Below, in pieces: positions 7,048 to 14,111 of a DNA stretch of 64,000 bases. Below the pieces are notes generated by a model. That model made no database searches, was not told the origin of the DNA, and worked only from the letters and a program-made list of their open reading frames with translations. Location of the stretch: the NCBI GenBank assembly GCA_937949945.1, contig CALFEQ010000011.1, forward strand, positions 1-64,000. The letters run 5' to 3'. A program made the position numbers and the translations under genes. The stretch comes from an uncultured Myxococcales bacterium (GTDB lineage Bacteria; Myxococcota_A; Polyangia; Polyangiales; Polyangiaceae). The stretch's first letter is position 1. Every line of letters begins with the position of its first letter.

Positions 7048-7260
7048 TCATAGCTCCTCGATGGTGACGCGCACCCTCTTCCCCAGGAGAAAAGCTTCGA
7101 TCAGTCCACCAGCAGCGAACCCGTGAGCGGGCTGCTTCGAGCCCACCTCCGGGATGTAGTCCCAGACCACGATGCCGTCGTGGTCGTCGACCGTGACTTC
7201 GCCTTCAATGACCTGCCTGTACTTCTGCCGGGTCTTGGGCGTACGCCGTTTCGTGACCAT
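7048..7260 (-). CDS. Unknown protein (70 aa)
   Basis: Starts MVTKRRTPKTRQKYRQ; chosen over a longer frame because the upstream part crosses the terminator hairpin at 7294-7315. Its basic N-terminus is followed by a beta-rich part (EGEVTVDDHDGIVVWDYI) and GFAAGGLIEAFLLGKRVRVTI. It ends with a stop beside the next GTG start, so the two are coupled. Function unknown. Confidence 0.55.
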   Translation of the reverse strand: MVTKRRTPKTRQKYRQVIEGEVTVDDHDGIVVWDYIPEVGSKQPAHGFAAGGLIEAFLLGKRVRVTIEEL

Positions 7261-7293
7261 GCTCACGATCGTACAGGGCAAAGCCGGAGGTAA

Positions 7294-7315
7294 GGAAAGA
7301 GGGGTCACTCTTTCC
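7294..7315 (-). terminator. Hairpin after the 7337-7801 gene
   Basis: Arms GGAAAGA (7294-7300) and TCTTTCC (7309-7315) with an 8-base loop. It falls between the gene ending at 7337 and the one starting at 7260. There is no T-run, so termination may be partial. Confidence 0.5.
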
Positions 7316-7336
7316 TGCTCACGTGTCGCGGGGTCG

Positions 7337-7801
7337 TCACTCCTCCTCAAGCTTGAAGATGAGGTGCTTCATCGCGTCGCTCATCCCCGAAAAGGGACCG
7401 ACGACGATCTGCCTCCCATCGACGAGCCTGGCGTAGAGCGTCCAGCCAATCACCTTGTCTGGGTACCTCTCCCGCCTCATCTGAATGGTCTTGACGCCGT
7501 GGTCCTCCATGTACCTCTGGAGTTCGACCGCGACCGCTTCATCGATAGAATCGGTGTTCTGTGTGATGTTCACGTGGCCTCCGGGGGTGCACCCGACGTT
7601 CGGGTCGACGAGGATGAGGACCTCCACGCAGATGGTACTGCCGCAAGGGCAGTTCCGGAGGTCGAGCATGGTGTAGTCATCCTCGCCGTCCATGAGACCG
7701 ACGGGGATGAGGTCGAGCCAGGCATCCGCCGTGAAGTCCTTGCCACAACGGCAGGACTTGACGATGGGGCCGCCGATGGCGGCCTGCGGTTGAAACAACA
7801 T
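7337..7801 (-). CDS. Unknown Cys-rich protein (154 aa)
   Basis: Starts MLFQPQAAIGG just below a promoter-like element (7824-7837); GGAGAT provides the ribosome site. Residues 17-50 hold CRCG and CPCG separated by about 30 residues, a plausible zinc knuckle, followed by beta strands (TICVEVLILVDPNVG). The C-terminal half (RRERYPDKVIGWTLY, VDGRQIVVGPF) is soluble. One-gene unit between a promoter and the hairpin at 7294. Function unknown. Confidence 0.65.
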   Translation of the reverse strand: MLFQPQAAIGGPIVKSCRCGKDFTADAWLDLIPVGLMDGEDDYTMLDLRNCPCGSTICVEVLILVDPNVGCTPGGHVNITQNTDSIDEAVAVELQRYMEDHGVKTIQMRRERYPDKVIGWTLYARLVDGRQIVVGPFSGMSDAMKHLIFKLEEE

Positions 7802-7823
7802 AGGGGGATCTCCTTTCGTTGTT

Positions 7824-7837
7824 CTTATCCCCCGAAA
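7824..7837 (-). promoter_or_regulatory. Promoter-like element GGGGGATAAGAAC
   Basis: Minus strand TTTCGGGGGATAAGAAC (7821-7837), about 22 bases before ATG 7801. Same core and downstream GAAC as the other copies. Confidence 0.6.
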
Positions 7838-7909
7838 CAACGGCCCCTTTGACGAGCCGAGCCTTTTCGTGGTCGGTCTTCGCCAGGCAGCGACGGTACC
7901 AGGGGCTAA

Positions 7910-7937
7910 GAAGAAAGGGTCATCCCCTTCCTTCTTC
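7910..7937 (-). terminator. Terminator hairpin with TTAGCCCC tail
   Basis: Arms GAAGAAAGGG (7910-7919) and the complementary run up to 7937, imperfect but about 10 bp; on the minus strand followed by TTAGCCCCTGGTACC. It begins five bases after the stop of the collagen-like gene. The 3' tail including GGTACC is shared with the hairpin at 5983. Confidence 0.65.
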
Positions 7938-7941
7938 TCCG

Positions 7942-8580
7942 TCACTGCGTGCTGAGACAGACGACGTGAGCACGCCCGCCGTTCCCCATGCCGCTGTAGT
8001 GGCAGAAGTACACGTACGTGTCCCCCACCGCGGTGTAGCGCATGCCGAAGCCCGTTAGTCCGCCGGCCGCGCCGGCCGTAGAGCCGAAGCTACAACCTCC
8101 CGAGAGAGGGACGTCGCCTGCATTGCAGGCAGCGGTGCTCGTCTCATTGCCGCCGCTCACGAGGACGGAAACCAGCGGACCGTCCACCGTGTAGATGCGG
8201 TCGGGTGTGATGCTCACGCCCGACTCGCCCTGCGGGCCTCGCGGCCCCGGAATGCCCTGAGGACCCTGAGGGCCCGGCGGCCCCATGGGACCCATCGGAC
8301 CCATCGGGCCAACAGGCCCCGGCTCGCCAGGGTCACCCTTCGGTCCCGCGGCGCCGGGCTCACCCTTGGGGCCCTGAGGACCGGCAGGTCCTTGCGGCCC
8401 CATGGGACCCATCGGGCCTTGCGGACCCGGAGCACCGGCCGGGCCTGGAGCCCCGTCCCGGCCATCTCGACCACCGGAGCCCTGGGTGCTCAACGCGCTC
8501 GGGGCAGGCGAAGACGTCGTGCTCTCCCCGCAGCCGACGAGGAGAAGAAGGGACAGAATCACTGAAAGAACAATTCGCAT
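7942..8580 (-). CDS. Collagen-like lipoprotein
   Basis: A 212-residue protein. Residues 1-17 are a lipoprotein signal (MRIVLSVILSLLLLVGC, lipobox LVGC, lipidated Cys17). After a Ser/Thr-rich linker, residues about 37-122 are uninterrupted Gly-X-Y triplets rich in GPM, GPQ, GEP and GIP, the collagen triple-helix pattern. A globular C-terminal domain of about 85 residues follows, with several Cys (AACNAGDVPLSGGCS, YFCHYSG, HVVCLST) that could form disulfides. Gly-X-Y stalks are known in phage tail fibres, but a lipid-anchored one is unusual; it may be displayed on the infected or lysogenic cell. One-gene unit with its own promoter (8598) and terminator (7910). Confidence 0.8.
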   Translation of the reverse strand: MRIVLSVILSLLLLVGCGESTTSSPAPSALSTQGSGGRDGRDGAPGPAGAPGPQGPMGPMGPQGPAGPQGPKGEPGAAGPKGDPGEPGPVGPMGPMGPMGPPGPQGPQGIPGPRGPQGESGVSITPDRIYTVDGPLVSVLVSGGNETSTAACNAGDVPLSGGCSFGSTAGAAGGLTGFGMRYTAVGDTYVYFCHYSGMGNGGRAHVVCLSTQ

Positions 8581-8597
8581 GGTTGCCCTCCACTCTT

Positions 8598-8610
8598 CTT
8601 ATCCCTTGTT
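8598..8610 (-). promoter_or_regulatory. Promoter-like element AAGGGATAAGAAG
   Basis: Core GGGATAAG at 8598-8605 on the minus strand, about 18 bases before ATG 8580 with GGAGGG between. The core contains the TAA stop of the upstream gene (8599-8601). CCTGGAAAAC occurs twice just upstream. Confidence 0.6.
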
Positions 8611-9144
8611 TTCCAGGGTGTTTTCCAGGGTTTGTCCCCCTAGACCACACTCTGGAGGAGGTTCAGAGCGTCCTCGTTGGTGATGGGCTGCATCACGGTT
8701 GTTGAGAGCAGCGGCCTCTTCGAATGTGAGGCCCTTCAAGAAGGGCCGTGGGTTGTACTGCGGGTCGAAACGAGCGAAGCCCACTTCGTAGCCGAGCGCT
8801 CGGCCAGCGAAGAAGGCAGCATGTTCATCGGAGTCGAACGTACGGCAGACGTCGCAGCGCGCGACCCAGGCGTAGTCCGTGTTACCGTCGTGCGCCATCC
8901 CCAGGATGACGCCAGGGAAGCGAGATGAATCGCACTCGCACATCGCGAGCCGTTCGACGTCGTCGAGCCAGCCCTCTCCGTACGAGGTCTTGGTGATGAG
9001 GCGCGCCTCGGTATCGCCGAGGGTCTCGCCTTCTTGTGCGAGCGCTCGAAGAAGATCGACCCGCGCCTGCAGGCCCTTCTCGAGGATGAAGCCTTGTTGC
9101 TCTTCTGCTGTTGGCGGCGGCGGCGGAAGAATCGGAGTGGACAT
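8599..9144 (-). CDS. Unknown protein (181 aa)
   Basis: Starts MSTPILPPPPPTAEE at 9144 with AGGAG 7 bases upstream; a longer in-frame ATG at 9180 overlaps the promoter-like element and is rejected. A Pro run is followed by a helical domain (LQARVDLLRALAQEGE), MCECDSSRFPGVI and WVARCDVCRTFDSD, giving paired Cys motifs (CEC, CxxC) that could hold zinc. The C-terminal 30 residues are low-complexity and end inside the next promoter. Confidence 0.65.
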   Translation of the reverse strand: MSTPILPPPPPTAEEQQGFILEKGLQARVDLLRALAQEGETLGDTEARLITKTSYGEGWLDDVERLAMCECDSSRFPGVILGMAHDGNTDYAWVARCDVCRTFDSDEHAAFFAGRALGYEVGFARFDPQYNPRPFLKGLTFEEAAALNNRDAAHHQRGRSEPPPECGLGGQTLENTLENKG

Positions 9145-9185
9145 CAACGTCTCCTGGTGAACGGAGCGAGAGAGCTCCATCCTAC

Positions 9186-9199
9186 TTATCCCAGGAAAC
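9186..9199 (-). promoter_or_regulatory. Promoter-like element TTTCCTGGGATAAG
   Basis: Minus strand, core at 9186-9193. The following gene's ribosome site and ATG (9144) are about 35-40 bases downstream, which rules out the ATG at 9180 as the start. Confidence 0.6.
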
Positions 9200-9210
9200 G
9201 ACGTACTTCT

Positions 9211-10023
9211 TCAGCCGTCGAAGTCGAGGAGCTGCATGATGAGGGCGTCGTAGTCGACGCTCTCCCTCATGCCCAAGCCCTCGGAGACCTTCGTGTGGAC
9301 AGCGATGTGCGGGGAGTGGTCGCTCGCGCGGCTGTTCTCCGGCGGGCGCCCTGAGCTCATGACCCGATTCGGGGTGAGCGCCTTGATGTACTGCCGGACC
9401 TTGTTCACGTCGAGGTCGAGGGCCTCGCAAATGGAGATGAAGCTGGTGATGAGCTTCGCTTCTTCTCTCCGCGTCTTCCAGTGCGGATGGTTCTCGTCCT
9501 CCAGGAAGAGCCAGCAGTACGCATCCTCGGCGAGGATCTTCTGGTCGAGGCGTGTCGAGCTGCGGTAGAGCACCCAGTCGTAGGCCGCGCGGCGGACAAT
9601 CTCGAGCAGAAGCGCGCGAGCTCCCTCGGCCTCCCGCATCTTGTCCCCGATGGGATCGGGTGGTGCCTCTTTCCTTACCTGCTGAGGCTCGAGCTTGAGT
9701 GGCGGGACTGGGGGCGGGACGATGCGCAGGTGGCGCTTGCGCGGCGGGCGCACGCGGTCCGGCCGGGTGGGTGCCTCCTGGGGCGAGAACGCCTCGGGGA
9801 CGGCCTCGGGGACGGGCTTTCCGGCCAGCTTCCGCGCGAGGTGGCGGAGGGGCGGCGCCGGCGGCGGCGGCGGCTCGACGGTGCGCGGGGCAGGCGGGGG
9901 CAGCGCGCGGACGACGGCGATGAGCCCCTCGACCTGCTTCGCCTGCTCCGGCGCCACGCCCCGAAGAACACGCTCCGAGCGGACGAGGAAGGCCAAGATC
10001 CTCGCGCCCGAAGCCTCGTTCAT
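9211..10023 (-). CDS. Unknown protein with Pro-rich centre and conserved helical C-terminal domain
   Basis: 270 residues starting MNEASGARILAFLV at 10023, overlapping the previous stop as ATGA. Residues 35-150 are rich in Pro and basic residues (EPPPPPAPPLRHLAR, RPPRKRHLRIVPPP) and likely unstructured. Residues about 160-245 form a compact helical domain (RRAAYDWVLYRSSTRLDQK, AYCWLFLED, ICEALDLDVNKVRQYIKAL) whose end resembles a helix-turn-helix. It could bind DNA, but this is inference. It is the last gene of the 10020-18732 run of coupled genes. Confidence 0.65.
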   Translation of the reverse strand: MNEASGARILAFLVRSERVLRGVAPEQAKQVEGLIAVVRALPPPAPRTVEPPPPPAPPLRHLARKLAGKPVPEAVPEAFSPQEAPTRPDRVRPPRKRHLRIVPPPVPPLKLEPQQVRKEAPPDPIGDKMREAEGARALLLEIVRRAAYDWVLYRSSTRLDQKILAEDAYCWLFLEDENHPHWKTRREEAKLITSFISICEALDLDVNKVRQYIKALTPNRVMSSGRPPENSRASDHSPHIAVHTKVSEGLGMRESVDYDALIMQLLDFDG

Positions 10024-10904
10024 GGCGTGACCGTTACCACGAGGGGAAGGCCCTCGATGGGCAGATTCGGGATGGTGATGATCGACTTGTCCCGGCGCTC
10101 CCCGATGACGTCGCACGAACCGGGGTTCAGCCCCCGCAGCTTCAGGATGCTCCCCGGAAGGAGCTCGAATGTCAGAACCGACGGGTTGGACAAGGACCAC
10201 GCGACATCGCTCCCGAGCTCGTCGAGCTCTCGCTTATCTGTCGTAAGAACGTGGCCGTGTAGTTCTACTTCCTCGCCGACGGCAAGAGAGAAGGGCCCCG
10301 CCACCTCGTCAAAGATGACACCCTTTACGACAGGAAACAAGAGATCCGGAAGGTTGACGGCAGGCTCGTCGGCGACCTCGATGGTCCGGTAGATGTTCTC
10401 CATCCCCTCGAGCGTCACGTCGTACTGCGCGCCTCGGATCAGGGGCACCGAGGCGTAGCCCCGTTCGTCGGTACGGACGGTGACCCGTTCCGAAAGGATT
10501 CCCGCACCTTCCAGAAGAAGCGGGTCGAACTTCGCGATGAAGTGCATGTCGAGGTTCTTATGCGGAGCGCCTGACGCATCGCGAAAGAAGCCCGAGCACA
10601 GGCAGATCCGTGGGTCCGTGCTGACCGGTGGTACGTACGGTGTGCCGAAGACGTTGAAGGCGTTCGTCGGCGCGTCGTTGAGCTCTATGAACTGCGGGTT
10701 CTTGAAGGTCGCGCCGAACTTGAAGAACCGGAGCTGGTAGGTACGCACCGCGAGAAGAAAGCTCGCGACGCCGTCGGCGTTCGTCTCGGCCTGACCGTAG
10801 ACCTGCTTGCCGTCCTGGCTGAGAACCTTCACGACGACGCCCGGCATAGGGGCACCGAGCGCATTGTTCTCACGGATGAAGATGTCGGTGGCCGAGTACG
10901 TCAC
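10020..10904 (-). CDS. Virion protein with Ig-like / carboxypeptidase-regulatory-like domains
   Basis: 294 residues, GTG start at 10904 overlapping the previous stop as GTGA. Residues 10-75 (PGVVVKVLSQDGKQVYGQAETNADGVASFLL in pieces) show the pattern of carboxypeptidase-regulatory-like beta-sandwiches, in which a T-x-x-x-G-x-A strand follows a D-G turn; a second unit (SERVTVRTDERGYASV) repeats it. The C-terminal part (SDVAWSLSNPSVLTFE...GSCDVIGE) matches bacterial Ig-like group 2 style. Such domains decorate phage tails and baseplates and bind carbohydrate. Likely a surface or baseplate protein. Confidence 0.65.
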   Translation of the reverse strand: MTYSATDIFIRENNALGAPMPGVVVKVLSQDGKQVYGQAETNADGVASFLLAVRTYQLRFFKFGATFKNPQFIELNDAPTNAFNVFGTPYVPPVSTDPRICLCSGFFRDASGAPHKNLDMHFIAKFDPLLLEGAGILSERVTVRTDERGYASVPLIRGAQYDVTLEGMENIYRTIEVADEPAVNLPDLLFPVVKGVIFDEVAGPFSLAVGEEVELHGHVLTTDKRELDELGSDVAWSLSNPSVLTFELLPGSILKLRGLNPGSCDVIGERRDKSIITIPNLPIEGLPLVVTVTP

Positions 10905-11023
10905 TTGTTCTTCTCCTTCTCCGCCTTTACTTCGCGCAGGCGAAGGATGAACCCCACGAGGCCGAGCAGAATGAGGATTGAGAAGCCAACGAGCTTGATG
11001 GCGTAGATGGTATCGTCGCTCAC
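10901..11023 (-). CDS. Single-pass membrane peptide (40 aa)
   Basis: GTG at 11023 overlaps the upstream TGA (GTGA) and its own stop overlaps the next GTG the same way, so it is firmly embedded in the operon. It reads MSDDTIYAIKLVGFSILILL then a short loop and a charged tail (REVKAEKEKNK): a short acidic start, one membrane helix (residues 10-27) and a basic cytoplasmic tail. The size and place among structural genes suggest a small holin-like or membrane-anchoring peptide; unproven. Confidence 0.65.
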   Translation of the reverse strand: MSDDTIYAIKLVGFSILILLGLVGFILRLREVKAEKEKNK

Positions 11024-12018
11024 AAGTTCCTCTTTTCAGCGTAAGGGATGTTCGGGCGCTTCACCGCGAACGTGTCATCGACGCCGTACTCCGGATCCAG
11101 CATGTCGAAAGACTCGACGGAGGGGTCCATTGGGACCGAGATCCGCCGCATCAGGTTCATCCCGCCGATGGAGACGTCGATCTCCATGCCGCGAACGAGG
11201 CGTACTTCCACGCGGCCGTTGGCGTCGGTGAGGAAGACCTGCTTCCCCCCGTTCACCGTCTTTCCCTCGAGCTGGTAGCCGTACGACGGGGTGTAGACGA
11301 TGACCTCCTGCTTCACGTCGGGCTGGCCGTCTGCACGTACGAGGCGCACGAAGCCGGTGACGATGTTCTTCTCCGAGATGCCCGCTTTCGGCATCGACCA
11401 GATGGGTCCGGAGAAGGCACTGACCGCGCCGGTGAGGCTGTTCCGGAAGCGGACCTTGTAGAAGTACTCCTTCCGCCCGAAGTAGTCGCGGAAGGAGTAG
11501 CTCTCCTTGCCCGTGATGAGCGGGATGCGCGGCTCGTGGCCGTAGCCGATGCTCTCGGGCGTGGTGGTCGGGAGCCCTAGAAGGGCGGCAGCATCGCTCG
11601 GGAGAACCTCGAGGCACTGCGCGCCGCCGGCGGCGACCGTCTCGAGGACGAACTCCCCGCCGGCGCCGACAAAGGCCCGGACGATGCCGAGGCCCTCGCT
11701 CGTCACCTGGGCGGCGACCTGCGCAAACGTACGCGGGTCCGGGCCGGCGATAGTGAACTCGAGCTCGGTCGCGCCCACGCGCACCCTCAGCTTCGCCCCA
11801 GCGATGTTCACGTTCGCCCCGCTGCCGCTGCCGGCAAGCGCGAAGGGCACGCGCGCGGGCAAGTACTCGCCAGCAGTGAGCTCCTCGTAGGGCCCAGCCT
11901 CTCCCAGGACCGAGCGCCAGACCTCGATGCGGTCGTAGAGGCCTGCCCAGACGCTCTCCCAGACGGTGATGTCGAGGCGAACGTCATGCGCTTGGTCCGT
12001 GGAGAGGATGGTCGTCAT
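11020..12018 (-). CDS. Virion structural protein (332 aa)
   Basis: Starts MTTILSTDQAHDVRLD. Residues about 75-155 (AKLRVRVGATELEFTIAG, RTFAQVAAQVTSEG, LEVLPSDAAALLGL in order) follow the same plan as the repeat inserted into the tail sheath: strands, a helix with xxVAxx, and an ALLGLP-type end. The C-terminal half is beta-rich (GFVRLVRADGQPDVKQEV, DANGRVEVRLVRGM), again like carboxypeptidase-regulatory units. Likely a tail or baseplate protein working with the products at 10020 and 2217. Confidence 0.65.
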   Translation of the reverse strand: MTTILSTDQAHDVRLDITVWESVWAGLYDRIEVWRSVLGEAGPYEELTAGEYLPARVPFALAGSGSGANVNIAGAKLRVRVGATELEFTIAGPDPRTFAQVAAQVTSEGLGIVRAFVGAGGEFVLETVAAGGAQCLEVLPSDAAALLGLPTTTPESIGYGHEPRIPLITGKESYSFRDYFGRKEYFYKVRFRNSLTGAVSAFSGPIWSMPKAGISEKNIVTGFVRLVRADGQPDVKQEVIVYTPSYGYQLEGKTVNGGKQVFLTDANGRVEVRLVRGMEIDVSIGGMNLMRRISVPMDPSVESFDMLDPEYGVDDTFAVKRPNIPYAEKRNL

Positions 12019-12020
12019 GG

Positions 12021-12401
12021 TCAGAATCCCGGGATGTTCGGAAGTTTCGCGTTCGGCGGGAGCTGCGAGATGTTCCCGTCTTCATCGATGGTGATGGAAA
12101 TGAGGTCGACACCGTACTTCTTGTGGAAGTACTCGCGCATCTCCTTGAACTTCTTCACGTACTCGTCGCGCGTATGAAGCGCCTTGGCGAGGTCCGCCTG
12201 CATGATCTGGAGCTGAAGCTGCACGTTCTGCAGCTTCAGCTGGAGGTTCTCGACTTCGAGCCGGTCCTCCTTCGAGACCTTCGTGGGCTTCGGCGGGGGC
12301 GGCGGTCCTTGCGGGATCGCGTGGCGGCGCGCCTTGGGCTCGGATTCCGGCACGGGCTCGGGAGGAGCTTCGGCGGGCTGAGGCTTGTTCTCGTCGGTCA
12401 T
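12021..12401 (-). CDS. Unknown coiled-coil protein (126 aa)
   Basis: Start MTDENKPQPAEAPP at 12401 is chosen because GGAG lies 6 bases upstream; a GTG five codons earlier is also possible. The first 45 residues are Pro/Glu-rich, then a long heptad-repeat coiled coil (EVENLQLKLQNVQLQLQ) to about residue 95, and a short C-terminal part (YGVDLISITIDEDGN). A multimerising accessory protein; function unknown. Confidence 0.6.
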   Translation of the reverse strand: MTDENKPQPAEAPPEPVPESEPKARRHAIPQGPPPPPKPTKVSKEDRLEVENLQLKLQNVQLQLQIMQADLAKALHTRDEYVKKFKEMREYFHKKYGVDLISITIDEDGNISQLPPNAKLPNIPGF

Positions 12402-12412
12402 GCGTACTCCGT

Positions 12413-12631
12413 TCACGGGCCTAGAAGAAAGGTGTCGATCTCATCGACGAGGTAGGCCTGAGCCGCCTCGGATGTGGCCGTCGACAACCTCTCCGATCCA
12501 GTTCGGCCTTTCAAGATCTTCTTGGCGGCGGCCACCTTGTCCTTGTACTCGGCCGTTCTTTTATCCGACCAAGTACGGATGGCCTCCGCCAAGGCATCGA
12601 GACGCTTGTTCCGATCGTCGATTGCTGCCAT
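12413..12631 (-). CDS. Unknown helical protein (72 aa)
   Basis: Starts MAAIDDRNKRLDALAEAI and is almost wholly helical and charged. Its end overlaps the possible GTG start of the next gene. No ribosome site is strong. Function unknown. Confidence 0.55.
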   Translation of the reverse strand: MAAIDDRNKRLDALAEAIRTWSDKRTAEYKDKVAAAKKILKGRTGSERLSTATSEAAQAYLVDEIDTFLLGP

Positions 12632-12646
12632 TGCAGCCTGAGAATA

Positions 12647-13099
12647 TCAGGTCGCGCTGGCGCTCACGTCGTCCGTCTGGATGTGGGCCCAGACGGGGTG
12701 GTTCTCCGGGAATATGGCCCGGAAGAATTCGAGTACTTCTACTTCCTCGACCACGTCGAGATGGAGCTCGATGCGGTCGTTCTTCAGGATGGCCCCGAGG
12801 AGGTACGCGAGCTGCACGCCGAGGTCGCCGTCGAAGGTCTCGGTGTGGGCGAGCACTTCTTCGTAGACCCGTTGCGCGAGCTCGGCGCGCTTGATGAGGC
12901 CGCCGTGAGCGCGGAGCGCCCACTCCTTCGGGAGAAAACCACCCTTCATCAACCACTCGTCCAGACTGACGGTGAGGTCGATGAGGCGGTCGGTCTTCTC
13001 GACGTCATCCTCGGTGAAACTGTGGCCCTCGTTCTCGATCTGACCGCGCAGGTGCTCCGTGATGTCGCGCGTTTCGTCGAGGTTCTCATCAGGGTCCAT
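12647..13099 (-). CDS. Unknown acidic helical protein (150 aa)
   Basis: Starts MDPDENLDETRDITEHL. Strongly acidic, helical throughout (EDDVEKTDRLIDLTVSLDE, LIKRAELAQRVYEEVLAH, VVEEVEVLEFFRAIFP). No recognised motif. It follows the gene at 13101 by two bases and is co-transcribed with it. Confidence 0.65.
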   Translation of the reverse strand: MDPDENLDETRDITEHLRGQIENEGHSFTEDDVEKTDRLIDLTVSLDEWLMKGGFLPKEWALRAHGGLIKRAELAQRVYEEVLAHTETFDGDLGVQLAYLLGAILKNDRIELHLDVVEEVEVLEFFRAIFPENHPVWAHIQTDDVSASAT

Positions 13100-13100
13100 C

Positions 13101-13553
13101 TCATCCTCCGCGTGGGAGCTTGTTCTCCCACTCGATGAAGGCCCCTACGGTGTCGAAGAGCCGCTTGTCGTGAGCATTCACGAGATCGCTCTCCTTGAAG
13201 AACTTTCTCATGTCCGAGTAGCCCTCACTCCTGGCAAGGCGGATCATACCCCGGTACCAGCCCTTCGCCGAGTTGAGGACGTTGATCTCGGGGTAGAGCT
13301 GAGACCGTCCGCGGACATGGTCGATGGTTTTGTCGGTACGTCGTTCCTTCGCTTCCTCGAAGTTCTTGTTGTGGTCGGTTCGGTGGACGTAGTCCTTCGC
13401 GCGAAGGCCCTGCTGCGCGTCGATCCGTTCCGATGGGACAGCCGCGATGAGCGGGCGGTCCTGGGCGAAGACTTGACGTTTGACAGTCGCCGGCGGGGAG
13501 GATGCCTTCCCGCCGGCGACGACCCTGAGATGTGCCTTCTTCTTCGCGGCCAT
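13101..13553 (-). CDS. Unknown basic protein (150 aa)
   Basis: Starts MAAKKKAHLRVVAGGK with a basic, flexible N-terminus (about 30 residues) and a helical C-terminal domain (NSAKGWYRGMIRLARSEG, DSDLV-like segments, FIEWENKLP). The tandem of this basic protein and the acidic one downstream suggests a complex, as inference only. Confidence 0.6.
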   Translation of the reverse strand: MAAKKKAHLRVVAGGKASSPPATVKRQVFAQDRPLIAAVPSERIDAQQGLRAKDYVHRTDHNKNFEEAKERRTDKTIDHVRGRSQLYPEINVLNSAKGWYRGMIRLARSEGYSDMRKFFKESDLVNAHDKRLFDTVGAFIEWENKLPRGG

Positions 13554-13556
13554 CAG

Positions 13557-13811
13557 CTAGTTCGTCTCCTTGAAGATGTCGTCGTACTCCCCGGAGTAGT
13601 AGGCGTCCGCGACCTCCGCCGCCTCTTCCGGAGAAAGGTTCTGGCCGTCCTTCGCTTTGATGGAGAGCCAGATGCGGAGGTATTTCTTGCACTCCTCCAG
13701 GTTGATGTACTGCGCCCCGGGCAATCCCGTCTCCTTGATGCGGATCCGGTTCTCGTAGAGCTTGATGTGCTTCTCGGCGACGCGCACAACCTTGTCAGGC
13801 GTCGTCTTCAT
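13557..13811 (-). CDS. Unknown protein (84 aa)
   Basis: Starts MKTTPDKVVRVAEKHIK with AGGAGG 6 bases upstream and is ATGA-coupled to the 26-residue gene before it. Charged and helical (LEECKKYLRIWLSIKAKDG, EEAAEVADAYYSGEYDD). Function unknown. Confidence 0.65.
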   Translation of the reverse strand: MKTTPDKVVRVAEKHIKLYENRIRIKETGLPGAQYINLEECKKYLRIWLSIKAKDGQNLSPEEAAEVADAYYSGEYDDIFKETN

Positions 13812-13888
13812 GCAGTCCTCCTCTGAGCGGTGAAGTCGTCGGGCTTCTTCTTCATCTGGGCGAGCGCTTCTTCTTCGGCGCGCGGCAT
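13808..13888 (-). CDS. Very short coupled ORF (26 aa)
   Basis: ATG at 13888 shares its A with the preceding stop (TGATG), and its own TGA overlaps the next ATG. Product MPRAEEEALAQMKKKPDDF plus seven residues. The AGGAGG near its end is the ribosome site of the next gene, so it may act as a translational coupler or leader as well as a peptide. Real translation is likely but the product may have no role. Confidence 0.4.
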   Translation of the reverse strand: MPRAEEEALAQMKKKPDDFTAQRRTA

Positions 13889-14109
13889 CACGTCACCTCG
13901 TTGTTGTAGACCGCAAAGAGCACGACCTTGCGATGCTGCGCCTGGCCGACGAGCACCTTGTTGGCGTAGTCGAGGAGCTTGGCGTCCACCAAGTCGGTCT
14001 CCTCGAAGTCGACACCGTTTTCCGGGTCTTCTTCGATGGACGGGACGTCGACGATGACCGTGTCCCACGTACGGTCATCAAGGGCTCGCAGGTATTCGAC
14101 TTTGCGCAT
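13888..14109 (-). CDS. Unknown small acidic protein (73 aa)
   Basis: Starts MRKVEYLRALDDRTWDT at 14109, two bases after the stop of the gene at 14112. Predicted alpha/beta: TVIVDVPSIEEDP, DAKLLDYANKVLVG, KVVLFAVYNNEV. A fold with a terminal beta strand and acidic loop; function unknown. Confidence 0.6.
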   Translation of the reverse strand: MRKVEYLRALDDRTWDTVIVDVPSIEEDPENGVDFEETDLVDAKLLDYANKVLVGQAQHRKVVLFAVYNNEVT

Positions 14110-14111
14110 GG

